From NCBI RefSeq assembly GCF_901709675.1, contig NC_051108.1, forward strand, positions 2,666,001-2,730,000: a DNA stretch of 64,000 nucleotides, in the 5' to 3' direction. This document shows, piece by piece, positions 1 through 9,986 of this stretch (its first letter is position 1; every line of letters begins with the position of its first letter). A program made the position numbers and the translations under genes. Under the pieces are notes generated by a model. It saw only the letters and a program-made list of their open reading frames with translations. It was not told where the DNA came from and searched no databases. The stretch is from Syngnathus acus (Eukaryota > Chordata > Actinopteri > Syngnathiformes > Syngnathidae).

Positions 1-949
1 TGGTGGCCGGTATTGTCTCACCATTTGCTTGTTCAGAAGGTAAATAACGAAGAAGGAAAATAAATCTATAAATAAAATAAAGAATAAAAAATATATATGT
101 ATATATATAAAATATATATATAAATATATAAATAAAATAAATTATATCTATATATATAGAAGGAGGAAAATATTGACATTGTCCACTTGGATGAAAAATA
201 CCCCAATTATCTGACCTGGGGGGATCCAATCATATTTTATCCTCGGACTAATTCCTCAGTATGACACGTTACAGAGGAAAAAAAGTGCAATGGTCACAAC
301 TAAAGCTTTCTAAAACAAAAAAAACAACCAACACAACATTTGACCTGCGCACTGAAAAGATGAGGCCTGGCGTCACGCCCAGACATTAGGTAAGTTGGGA
401 TGCTCCCACTCGGCCACGACTATAAAGCCAAATTATTGTAAGGAAGGATGCTTGAAATCATTTTGCTCCATAAAACTGTCATTCAGTATTGTATTATTTG
501 TTTTGCACTTAAAGTCAGGGTTGTATCTGGACCAAGACCTTTTTACAGTCACACTTTGACAACATGGCATTTTGTTTTGACTATATTGCTGCATACACTC
601 TAAATTCACTTTAATGTGGAAAATATACAATGATAATATGTGCATAATTAAATAAAAAATAAAAAATAGAAGATTAATTGTGGCCAACAGGTCTTGCCAA
701 ATGATCAACACGATTAAAGGGAAGATAATGCTTGAAATTCAATAAAATGACGCCAAAGCTCTACATTTAAAATGGCAGATATTGCGCCGAGCTTATCTCT
801 GCGCTTCACGCCTGCCACGCCCAACTCGGAGCGTGCGTCCGAGTCCAAAAAAGTTTTGAACGATCTCTCTCTTAAAAATAAATCAATAAATACATATAAT
901 CATCTTAACACACATCCCTCCACAAACCAGTAGCACCAGTTACACTTAC
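1..949. other. rhag intron 1 and flank, no further exon seen
   Basis: This stretch lies downstream of rhag exon 1 on the minus strand, so it should be intron 1. I looked for the next conserved Rh exon (Phe-Gln-Asp-Val-His region) on the minus strand and did not find it. An AT-rich low-complexity tract occupies about 61-165. A single GATA-type motif (AGATAAG on the minus strand, 792-798) is present. This would fit an erythroid gene but is too short to carry weight. Confidence 0.5.
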
Positions 950-1106
950 TGGGATAAAGCTCCATAGGCTCTTGGTGGTGGTCGGTGTCATTGCCGTGCG
1001 GTTCGTGGCCGTGACCTTTCCCGTCATCGTAAACCACAAAGACTGCAAACAGGACGATCGTGATAAGCTCCAAAGTCAAAGCCACCAGGGAGAACTTGAA
1101 TCTCAT
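950..1106 (-). CDS. rhag: Rh-associated glycoprotein (ammonium transporter Rh type A), first coding exon only
   Basis: This is coding exon 1 of an Rh-family membrane channel that moves NH3/CO2 across the red-cell (and in fish also gill) plasma membrane. The exon runs from an ATG at 1106 to a strong donor (CCCA|GTAAGT) at 950 and is 157 nt long, leaving phase 1. The peptide begins MRFKFSLVALTLELI, has one hydrophobic segment followed by YDD and a His/Asp-rich extracellular loop, and ends at ELYP. That is the start of TM1 and the loop of RHAG. Rhcg and Rhbg have different N-termini. An upstream in-frame ATG at 1139 is less likely because family members start at MRF. The remaining exons lie beyond the left edge. 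The neighbouring CRISP gene matches the RHAG-CRISP order of tetrapods. Confidence 0.85.
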
Positions 1107-4100
1107 GTTGGTGGCGTACGCAGGCATCCTGAGTCCCACTCGATCAAGTCGTCTCTCTGTGGCACTCCCGAGTGAAGGGAGCGAAGAAAGCGGCGTCTCC
1201 TTTTAAACTGATGGCGGATTTTGCTGTGACCAATGACGACGCAGAGGTCTCGGGGCCTCCTGGATGCTGAACTCCACCCCCCCCCCCTCCTGCCCCCACG
1301 TTAATTTTCAGGGATGGGTTTCCTCTTCAAAACCCAAGTGTAGTGATTGCCACTTTACACACATTTATTCTGACAGCCATTTTGAGTCTGAACGGCTAAC
1401 TTTTGTGACTTAAAAGTGGATATATGGTGAAACCTGCATCGGTGGAATCACATCTTCACCATCCAGTTTTGTTCTTACCTCTTTTCTTTTCCCACTTTCC
1501 CAAGCTGACAGCTTGATTGGGTCTCGAGGTTCTGATCCACAGCTCCTACAGTGGGCTCTGGGAAAATAGCAGGCCAAATTAGCCAAAGTGCAGAGGTCTC
1601 TTTTTTTTTTGCAAGCCTTGAGACGTTCATGAATGAGCCGAGTAGTTCATCAATGCCAACGACGCGTTTCTGTTTGTTTTGGAGCCTTTTTCCAAGCGCA
1701 TGGAGGGAAATGACTCCCAAATGTTGAGAGATAACAGAAAAGTTTTTCTCGGATTTTTGGCAGTAGATACAAGTATTGTTTTCGAGACAGGCTTGAATGG
1801 CGACCAGGATTTAGTCATTCATCCTTGATGGTGACAGTTACATGTTGTTTTTTGATCGGATCTTACTCTATCAATAAACACTTCCCTTTCCTTCTCCAAT
1901 TTTGATGGTGATTAAATCCGCCACTGAACCGGTTACAGCATAATTTGTGCGTTGTGTTGTGGAACTCCATCGTGTCCGATTGGTTCAAACGCTGACAGCG
2001 CGCATGTTTACTTCCATAGCGTGCTGTCTTAGCAGCTGCTCAAACATTCAGACCAGCGACCCTTTCAGCTGCAGTCGATACCCCCCCCCCCCCGAGCATT
2101 TCGTCGAGCTCGTAGCAACGATAGCGCACCTAGCGTCGAACCGTGCACGCTATTTAGGAGGCCTGCAGTTCAGCAACAAATCGAAAGCAGGAGTGAAAAT
2201 GAAGTCGGCTCGGATCTCGCTTGAAGAAGAACTTGACGTAAGATGGCTTTCCATCTTCCTGGCTGGAATGCGCCTGGAATGCGTCAATCCCAGCCTCTGC
2301 ATGGTATCGCAAGCATACGTTCCTATCTATACGTAGGAATCGTCCTAAGTGAGGAATGTTGCGTTGACCCCCAGAGGATCTACACTGCTTCTCACGAACA
2401 CATAAGCAGCCTTATCTAGTAAGCGGGACCCTTCATGAGGCCTTCCTGCTCCTCAGTAGTGCTTTGCCGAATGTTCTATAACTTTTGATCTGCCTTCACC
2501 CCTTTGACCCCATTTCCCCTCTGCTTTTAATCAAGAAGCAATTAGATGAAAGGAACATAAAGCACGTAACCTCCAGATGACCTGTACATCTGGTTGGTTG
2601 GAGATTCCCCATGCAAAGACGTCTGGTGATCCATCAGAAGACCGCCATGTTAGTTGAACCCTCCGAGTATCATATACAATAAGATTCATGGCTGCCCCAG
2701 ATGGCGCAAAGTTCACGTGTCTGTATGTTGCGCAATAGTACTTTTTAAAGCCCAGGCAAAAAAAATAAAGCGTGTTTAGGACTGATAAGTGTTACATGCA
2801 CAAAATACAGCACACTTCCTGTTTTGGTCGTGATGTCAGGACCGTTTAGAAAACAGTATTGTTTTGTTTCTTCTAAATTGACTTTGTAGTGTGTCCTCAT
2901 GGCAATCTATTTTTCTTAAGCAAGGTAATGATTTGTTTTCTTACAACTTTTCATGTAAATTCCTACAGCACTATCAACTGGAATACAAATAATGATAGTA
3001 ATTATGAACCCCCACCACACACACACACACACACACCCTTTATGTGCATATACTCCAAACCTCGTTTCCTGTGTCAGGAGCTGAGGGGAACGCTTGCCCC
3101 ATCCTGATAAGCAAACTTGAAGTTTCGAGGAGGAAAGCCTCCGCTGGCGACTAATCAGCATGTTAGATGTTGGTAATCAAGAACAATCACCAGCTCTCAT
3201 CATGTAGCAGTCAACTATTTACGCTATAGACGCTGTACAGTTATCTCCATTGTTTGGAGGATTGCCTCAGTTTTTACAGATTTGTAAATATAGAACGTGT
3301 TGAATTTAATTTATATTGGGCGTAAAGAATATTCAGAATCTGCACGACCTGTTCTGTATTAAAAAAAAAAGTGTCATATCAATATATGTTTTTTTGTCTT
3401 ATTTGATCAAGTAGATGCAAACTGCATACCACAGAACAATTCAAAGCTTTGCACACAACTCCAGACGTGCATGGACACTAACCAGGTGCAGGGGGGGGGG
3501 GTTGAGTGGCGTGCCTATCGTGTTGTTGTGGAACGTATAGAAGACATAAGTCAAAAGTGGGCCCATACAGGAGTGCAGGGCTAAATATGAATGCTGTGGA
3601 AGCGAAACCACATGCGCGAAACGTGATAGGGAGAAATGAAAGTTATGTACGTGCGCTTGAACTTGGAGTAAAGTTGAAAGCAATTCGTTTTGGGAAGCGG
3701 GTCCGCCTGTTCAGACGTAAAAATCATTGTCAAATGGTTTCATCCCCGTGGATGGATGGATGGATATTATCTTAGCAGCTTTGAGGTGGCCAAGTAGTTA
3801 AATGAGTGCAACACAGGAGCCACTTTGACTGGCCGAAAATGGAGTGTTCACGCCCACATTGGCGCTAACTACCCTTTTTTTAAAGGCGCTAGCTCGCACG
3901 GGTCGGCGTAATTACCGGCACTCCGTCGAATCCACCTCTGTGTCGATTTATCTCGTGCCAAACGTGATGAGGTAACAAGAAGGGACTGTAGTGGTGAATT
4001 TTCTTGATTGAGAAATTCATTTGCACGAATAAATTGGAGGTTGTCCAGAATCCCAGACTTTCAAGTGGCACCGTAGTGCGCTTTGATTACAATTACGTAA

Positions 4101-6761
4101 TCCCTTGATTACAACATTCCTGCCTGTAGGGTCTACAAAACCCTTGCTTACTGTTTGTGGCCCATTTGTGTGTGTGTGTGTGTGTGTAGGCCAGCTGTGG
4201 AGGAGGTGGGCAGGATGGCGAGGTCTTAATTTGCAGCGACGTGGGATTTCTTGTGTTTGCTCGGGCACACAGATAAGTCGTTGCTTGACTTTCTAGTTTC
4301 CTCAATTTGGAAGATAAAACAAGCCAAGCGTTGGTCTCAGGCCATTGCAAAGCCGAAATGTACGATAAAGATCCGACAGTTTACCCGTCTGCATGAACTG
4401 ACATAACGCAAGTTGGGAAGGTGGAGTTGTTGTCAAGATCCTAATGTCAAATGTAGAGCCTTCAAACCAAACTTGTTTTTCTTTTTTTATTCACTCGAGC
4501 TTCCTCTGCGGTCCATCCTGACATTTAACGCGGAGGCTCCTCACCGCAGCGACATGTAATTGCTTTATCTCGCGTGGCATTCTTTCGACGGCCCCTAATT
4601 GAGGCCCCCTTCACCGCACCCTTTCCTCGTTCGGCTCCATGTGGCAATCAACCTGCCGCGTTATCACTGCATCCTATTAAAAACTCAAATGATTGGACCA
4701 CAACCCTTCCCATAGATGTCAGAACACGCAGGGGAGGGTTAGGGTGGATGGGGGTTTAAAAAAAAAAACATCCTGACTCCAATAGCGTGGGGGAGTGGAC
4801 TTTCAATATACATCCTGTGGAGAGATTGGTGGGTTGAGGCATATCGGCAAAGTAGAAAAGGGAGGGAAAGAAGGGAGAGCAATTTTTTTTGTCACGCAAA
4901 CGTCAAGGCAATGGGAAAAATTTTGTGCATGCCATAATTAATGGCTCCTGTAAAACATTGCAAATGGTCAATCCAAACAATGGATTTGCCTTCCTGGAAG
5001 GATTTTGATTAATGCCATATGAAAAAAAAAGGATTATATTGATGATTTCTTTTAAAGTTTTACCCACTTGTAGTAACGTGATCAACACGAATTTTTTTTT
5101 ATTGCACGTTTATTTAATCAGGGACTAAACAATACTTAACATTATACGAGGAAGGCTAAGTCGACTTTTAAAACCAAACTACAAATCAACCGACGCGTAC
5201 AACAATACTCACAGGCATTTATTCTTTATCCTCTGCAAAAAAAAAAACAAAAAAACTTAAGGAGGGTTCCACCATATAATACTGACCCGAGAAGGCTTGA
5301 CCCTTCCGTGACCACTTGTTGGCGTGAAGCTAATAGATTTGGTCCCTACATGTGTCTGACACACCAGCTAATGGCTACCAGGTTCACCAGGATGGGAAAA
5401 AGGAATGCCCCCCCCCCCCCTCATGTGTAAATGTCAAACGTCTGTGTCTGATTACTGCGCGGCAGCAACGATAAACAAATGTAAAGACCCGTCGGGGTTA
5501 TTTATTATTAAAGTCAAGAGCTTTGAAAAGATCCAGCAGCGAGAACATGCAAAAAGAACCGCACTGCTCTTACGCAATATGGAAAAGACTGTTTAAATTA
5601 AAACCAATGATTGGTAGCTATTTACACAAAAGTTTTGTTTTTATATTTTATCGCTGCTTCTGATATGGTCATCTACACCCACAAAGCATTTCCTTCACTT
5701 TAGGCTCAATTTGTTTAAATGTACATTTCCAGTGAGGCCATGAAGAAAAAAACAACTGGCTGATGGCTGACACGAAGCAGACGAGCATCCTGGGAGAGCT
5801 CCGTGTTTGGCACTTTACTCGTAAAACAATAACATGACGTGGACTTTAGGAAGCACTACGCTTGTACGGCACGTCGAGTCCATCATTTAAGTGATTGTTT
5901 GGACAATATACAGAAACATACGTCTGCCTTTACATTCAGGCATCTACAGTGGCCTTTTCCTCCTTGTCAATAAATTTGATCTGTCAAGACTTTTGCCTCA
6001 CGCGTCCGCCCCCCCCCCCCTAACCCAGGCATGCGTTGAAAGCTTAAGAGGCAAATGTTGTTGTCCTGAATATCGTAGAAGTCCGGTGAAGGAAGGAAGC
6101 CCCACGCCCGTCACGTTCTACTCTCACGTTTAAACGGTTCCTCGTCGATAATGGCGAAGAGCGAGTGGCACCTGCTGCCCTGTGAGGCAAATTTAAATTT
6201 CATTTATATCAAATAGTCTGCTGCACTGACAGTCTGACTTTTTTTAAATTGAAAGAACTGTCTTTTTTTTTTTTTAACCCCCCCAACCCTCGACATCCTG
6301 TTTCTGATCCAGAGAGTGATAAAACACCAGACTAAATGAACATGTCTTCAGTCTGGACACACTGATGGTTAGATTTGCATCTGCCTAACTATTTTTTCTC
6401 TCCCTAAAAATTTTTTTTTCAGAACACACATGACAAAGGATGCACAATATCGCAAGAAGGACAAAATGATGCCATGATGCATCCTTTGGCCTTCGCACCA
6501 ACAGTCTGAGCTCACTGCTGAAAGCGATAACGGGATTATCGTGCTCCGCCTCATGGGAGGACATCCGTTATCACTGGACACATTGCCAGAGGAAAGGCTC
6601 ACCCCTTATCTCCATTTGGAACTCCACCCCCTTCAGGTGGTCCCCCTCATGGGGACGCAATAGAAATAAGTTTTACTTTGTCTTCACTACAGGTGCCAGT
6701 GTAAAGTAAATCTTTCAACCTTGAGTGTTTATTTTAAGTTAAAGCTTTTTGTCAGGTAGGT
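1107..6761. other. Intergenic region, no gene recognised
   Basis: About 5.6 kb with no conserved coding exon. Visible content is a (CA)n tract near 3016-3037, a (GT)n tract near 4169-4188, a GGAT run near 3750, and poly-C or poly-G runs near 1277, 2082, 3489, 5407 and 6010. A CpG-richer patch at about 2100-2240 contains an ATG at 2199 followed after 13 codons by a GTAAGA donor. It could be an isolated first exon, but no continuation was found. Confidence 0.5.
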
Positions 6762-7078
6762 CAATCAGAAATGTGAGCGTTAAATAGATAACATGCATCT
6801 GACGTTGTTTGAGTTTTGATTGTACTTACAGGCTCCGCATCCTTTTCCAAGATGGCTGACACTTGGAAGGCGATGCCGAGGCTGCAGAGGAAGGTGAAAA
6901 AGAAAACGTTCACGATTTATACACGCTGAGGCCATGCTGCCACATGAGTATCAAAGTGTAAGCTTTAAACACACACACACGCTCTCACTCACTCACTCAA
7001 GGTCATCTCATGGAGTTTTTCCTGCCGTGTGACACCTGTGAGATGACCTTGATGATTTGAGTCATCTCTGTTTATGTA
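6762..7078 (-). repeat. Copy of the CRISP exon-1/promoter segment (tandem duplication)
   Basis: This block aligns by eye with about 8560-8908, about 1.8 kb away in the same orientation. The shared parts are the intron-1 side (TTGTTTGAGTTTTGAT), the whole first exon, a TATA-like element, a CA repeat, and a conserved upstream stretch containing CAAGGTCATCTCATGGA and GATGACCTTGATGATTTGAG. The copy has lost the short 5' UTR segment between TATA box and start codon. The duplication covers promoter, exon 1 and part of intron 1 only. No later CRISP exons lie to its left. Confidence 0.8.
6830..6913 (-). pseudogene. Orphan CRISP first exon with lost start codon
   Basis: The 84-nt exon-like segment encodes a signal-peptide sequence parallel to that of the CRISP gene at 8638-8733 (FTFLC, QVSA and EPV/EP are shared) and keeps the reading frame and the GTAAGT donor. 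The initiator is GTG where the intact gene has ATG. The TATA-like element sits only a few bases upstream, because the 5' UTR segment is deleted. No exons for the CAP or cysteine-rich domains follow. It is best read as a decayed partial duplicate. Use as an alternative upstream exon of another gene is not supported. Confidence 0.75.
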
Positions 7079-7113
7079 ATAATAAAAAAATATAAAAATA
7101 CTTATAAAATAGT

Positions 7114-7186
7114 AATTTAATTTAATTTAATTTAATTTAATTTAATTTAATTTAATTTAATTTAATTTAATTTAATTTAATTTAAA
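7114..7186. repeat. (TTTAA)n pentanucleotide microsatellite
   Basis: About 14 uninterrupted units of TTTAA lie between the duplicated CRISP segment and the last CRISP exon. Confidence 0.95.
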
Positions 7187-7376
7187 TAGTAATTTGATCT
7201 TCCCTTATTTAGCTTGGTTATTCCTACTGAATTCGGGGTTATCATCCCAGAATTGTCTTTCTTTTGTGGAATATATATAAAAAAAAAGGCAAAGTTAGAG
7301 TTAGACTCACATCAATGACTTCAAGACTTTTTTTTATTATGATTTCTCCTCAATGCAACATTTCAGACGGAAACTT

Positions 7377-8733
7377 TTAGATAATCTGAGACGTGCACTT
7401 GCAGGAGGCGGGGCACCAAGAGGCGACGTTGCTGTTCTGGCAACCATGCTGCTTCTTCAGATCAGGACAGTTGCTGTACTTGTCAGTGTACTGACACGGG
7501 TTGGCTAGCGGGGGATGATACCGTAATGTGTTATGTCAATGGAAAGAACTGCAGGGTAAACATACGTTTTCTTTTTTTTCTTTTTTTTGTTGCAGAGATA
7601 ACTTGGGCTACTTACTGCACAGTTTATTCTCACAGGCGTTTGGGCAGTCAGCACAGGTGGGGCCGGATTTGTAGGGGCGAGAAAGCTGGTAATTTCCGCT
7701 AAAATAGTGCACAACGGCAAATGTTTTTTGCGTAACCGAACCTGAATGTGTGTTTTTACAGATTCGAGGTGTTTTATGTACTTACGGTGGGCAGTAGTGG
7801 CAGACGTAGAAATACTTGTAGCGAGAGTTGGGACAGTGGGCCATCGCACAACCAATCTGATTGGAGCGGTACCAAACAATCTGGAGAGGTAGGATTAGAT
7901 TAAAAATAGAAAATGCAAACCAAATAATATTTGAATTGAAGCAAATATATTGAATCTGAGCATGTCAGTCCTCAATGTACCTGTGTGAAATGTCCAACAA
8001 CTCTCCCGTTAACAGAACCCACTCCATAGCGCCAGTCCTTCACTTCATCATACCACGCCTGGATGGCGTTGCTCCAGCTGTTTTTGTAGCTGGACATGTA
8101 CAAGTTCTCACCGCAGCCGCTAGCTGCAACACAGAAATAAGAAAAATGCCAAAATGGCCATTTCACACCCCAAAAAATTAAAATTTGCATGCCAATAAAC
8201 AACTTACTACTGATCTCCCTGTAGCTCGCCGGGCTGTGATTCATGGAACAGGTGTTAGCCCAATTCTGAGCATTGCTTGCGGCTTCTCTGTTCCAACTCT
8301 GCGGAGGCCAGACAGGTACATTTTGGCTTGTATGTCCCTATTGCGCAATGGATGATCATGGATTTACCATTTTGAGCATGTTGCTGGCAGAAGGGCTGAC
8401 GTTTCTCCTCAGGGTGTTATGTTTGTTCACAATCTCATTCTGTTCGGTGGATGAGGTCAGGACGGTTCCTAAAGTCAGGCGGTGTTAAAGGTTTATCTCG
8501 GGTGGCTGGAACAGGAGAAATAAATCGACTCACCTTCCTTCAGATAGATCGGATTCGATCAGAAACGTGAGAGGAAGAGTTGTGGCGTTAAATACACAAA
8601 ATGCAAAAGATATTGTTTGAGTTTTGATGGTACTTACAGGCACAGGCTCCGCAACCTCCTCCAAGCTGGCTGACACTTGAAGGGCAACGCAAAGGCCCGA
8701 GGCGCACAGGAAGGTAAAAAGGAAGGTATTCAT
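7377..8733 (-). CDS. Cysteine-rich secretory protein (CRISP family), 246 aa
   Basis: Secreted CAP-superfamily protein. Relatives act in reproductive tract, saliva or venom, often on ion channels. Exons (minus): 8733-8638, 8537-8534 (inferred 4-nt microexon), 8468-8368, 8298-8208, 8123-7981, 7880-7786, 7698-7616, 7504-7377. These close in frame at TAA (741 nt). The signal peptide is residues 1 to about 21. The CAP domain (about 35-175) contains [20 protein letters not shown], the GHFTQ motif and HCPN. A hinge ([16 protein letters not shown]) leads to the C-terminal ion-channel-regulator domain with closely spaced cysteines ([18 protein letters not shown]). Length equals the family norm. The first two exons keep frame only if the 4-nt GAAG exon is used, because direct joining hits a stop within four codons. 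Adjacent to rhag, as in tetrapods. Which CRISP paralogue it is cannot be told. Confidence 0.9.
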
Positions 8734-8774
8734 TGCTAAATTCTGGACCGACACCCTCTTAGGGCCACTTATCA

Positions 8775-8783
8775 ATTTATATA
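8775..8783 (-). promoter_or_regulatory. TATA box of the CRISP gene
   Basis: TATATAAAT on the minus strand lies 42-50 nt upstream of the CRISP start codon. It is also present, as GTATAAAT, in the duplicated copy near 6917. The spacing implies a very short 5' UTR. Confidence 0.65.
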
Positions 8784-8796
8784 CGCTGGGGCTTAA

Positions 8797-8824
8797 ACAC
8801 ACACACACACACACACACACACAC
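8797..8824. repeat. (CA)n microsatellite upstream of the CRISP gene
   Basis: About 13 CA units lie immediately upstream of the TATA box on the minus strand. A shorter CA tract occupies the same place in the duplicated copy. Confidence 0.9.
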
Positions 8825-9599
8825 TCAAGGTCATCTCATGGAATTTTTCCTGCTGTGTTGCACCTGTGTGATGACCTTGATGATTTGAGCCATCTCTGTT
8901 TATATAATCCAGCAGTTCTTAGAATAATTGACAAACACTGGCTTCCAAATTGCCTCAACTGCTAAAAACCAATTTTGTATTCCAAGTTTTTTTATGCACA
9001 ATTTTAAAAAGCACCAGAGTCGTTTTTTTTTTTTTAATTCAAATATCTATTGCAACTAGCCTACATTTTCGGTGAAGTTATTCAGGAACCCCTCCTGGAC
9101 ATTTCCCCCTTGGATTTCCGGTGCTGTATTTTCACCTGCAGCCCTGAAAACCACCTGGATCATGAGCCAAAAGAGGCAGGTAGGGCTTCCTTCATCTATT
9201 GTTCTCCAAAGCAGGATGTCCTTCATTAAGTGGAGCGAAGTTTCGGTTCTGTTTCCTCATCCGTGATGTTCCTGTTGAGTGATGTTGATCTCACATGGAT
9301 TCAAATGAATGTATAGCTTTTTTTTCTCCAACAGAAACGTTTTTTTTTTTTTTTTTTAAACGTGGCAGTGGTTATTCTACTTGAATTTTCATTAAACATT
9401 TGAAAAGTTGAGACTTCTGGTGGGTCACCTCACCACAAAATGGAATTTGTCCACCAAGATGGAATAAAACTCAATATTATGGGGTGCTCAAGTCTTAGTG
9501 TTTGAAAATATATTTTACACTCACAAATTCACAATGAACGTCAACTGAATTGAGTCACGGTGTGTTTTTGCCTTCCACGCTTGTTCGTCCGCCATTCAT
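8825..9599. other. Intergenic region between the CRISP gene and maco1
   Basis: Divergent spacer holding the CRISP upstream region and, at its right end, the maco1 promoter. Apart from T-rich runs (9025-9036, 9340-9357) nothing is recognised. Confidence 0.5.
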
Positions 9600-9611
9600 T
9601 GCGCATGCGCA
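9600..9611. promoter_or_regulatory. NRF1-type palindromic site in the maco1 promoter
   Basis: TGCGCATGCGCA is a perfect palindrome matching the NRF1 consensus. It lies about 150 bp upstream of the maco1 start codon in a CpG-containing stretch. Such sites are typical of TATA-less promoters of broadly or neuronally expressed genes. Confidence 0.65.
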
Positions 9612-9762
9612 GCGTCGCTCAGTGGTACCCTATTTTTGTTCCTCGACATCGCCACCATCACCATTCCCATCGTCATCATCACAGGTTGGAGTGAACATCC
9701 TCTTCTTCCTTCCTCTTCCGTCGCGGTGGAAGACAAAGGGCGACGGGGAGAAAGAAGATACC

Positions 9763-9955
9763 ATGAAGAAACGATACGTGGACGCGAGCAGGCTCCGAAA
9801 GATGAAGAAATTGAAAATAAGCGAGAGGCTGTCTGAAAGGTAGACAGCCCGCCGGTGGCTGCTTTTGTTGTGGCGCTGCCCGTCTGCGTCTTTGTGGCAC
9901 ACTCCACTCACCTGTCTGCATCACGTCACCGCCACACCGCCTTGTTGTTGTTATT

Positions 9956-9986
<31 letters not shown>

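Noticed and set aside
1475-2336. Three frames between rhag and the CRISP gene
   Set aside because: No similarity, no splice context and no codon pattern consistent with a gene.
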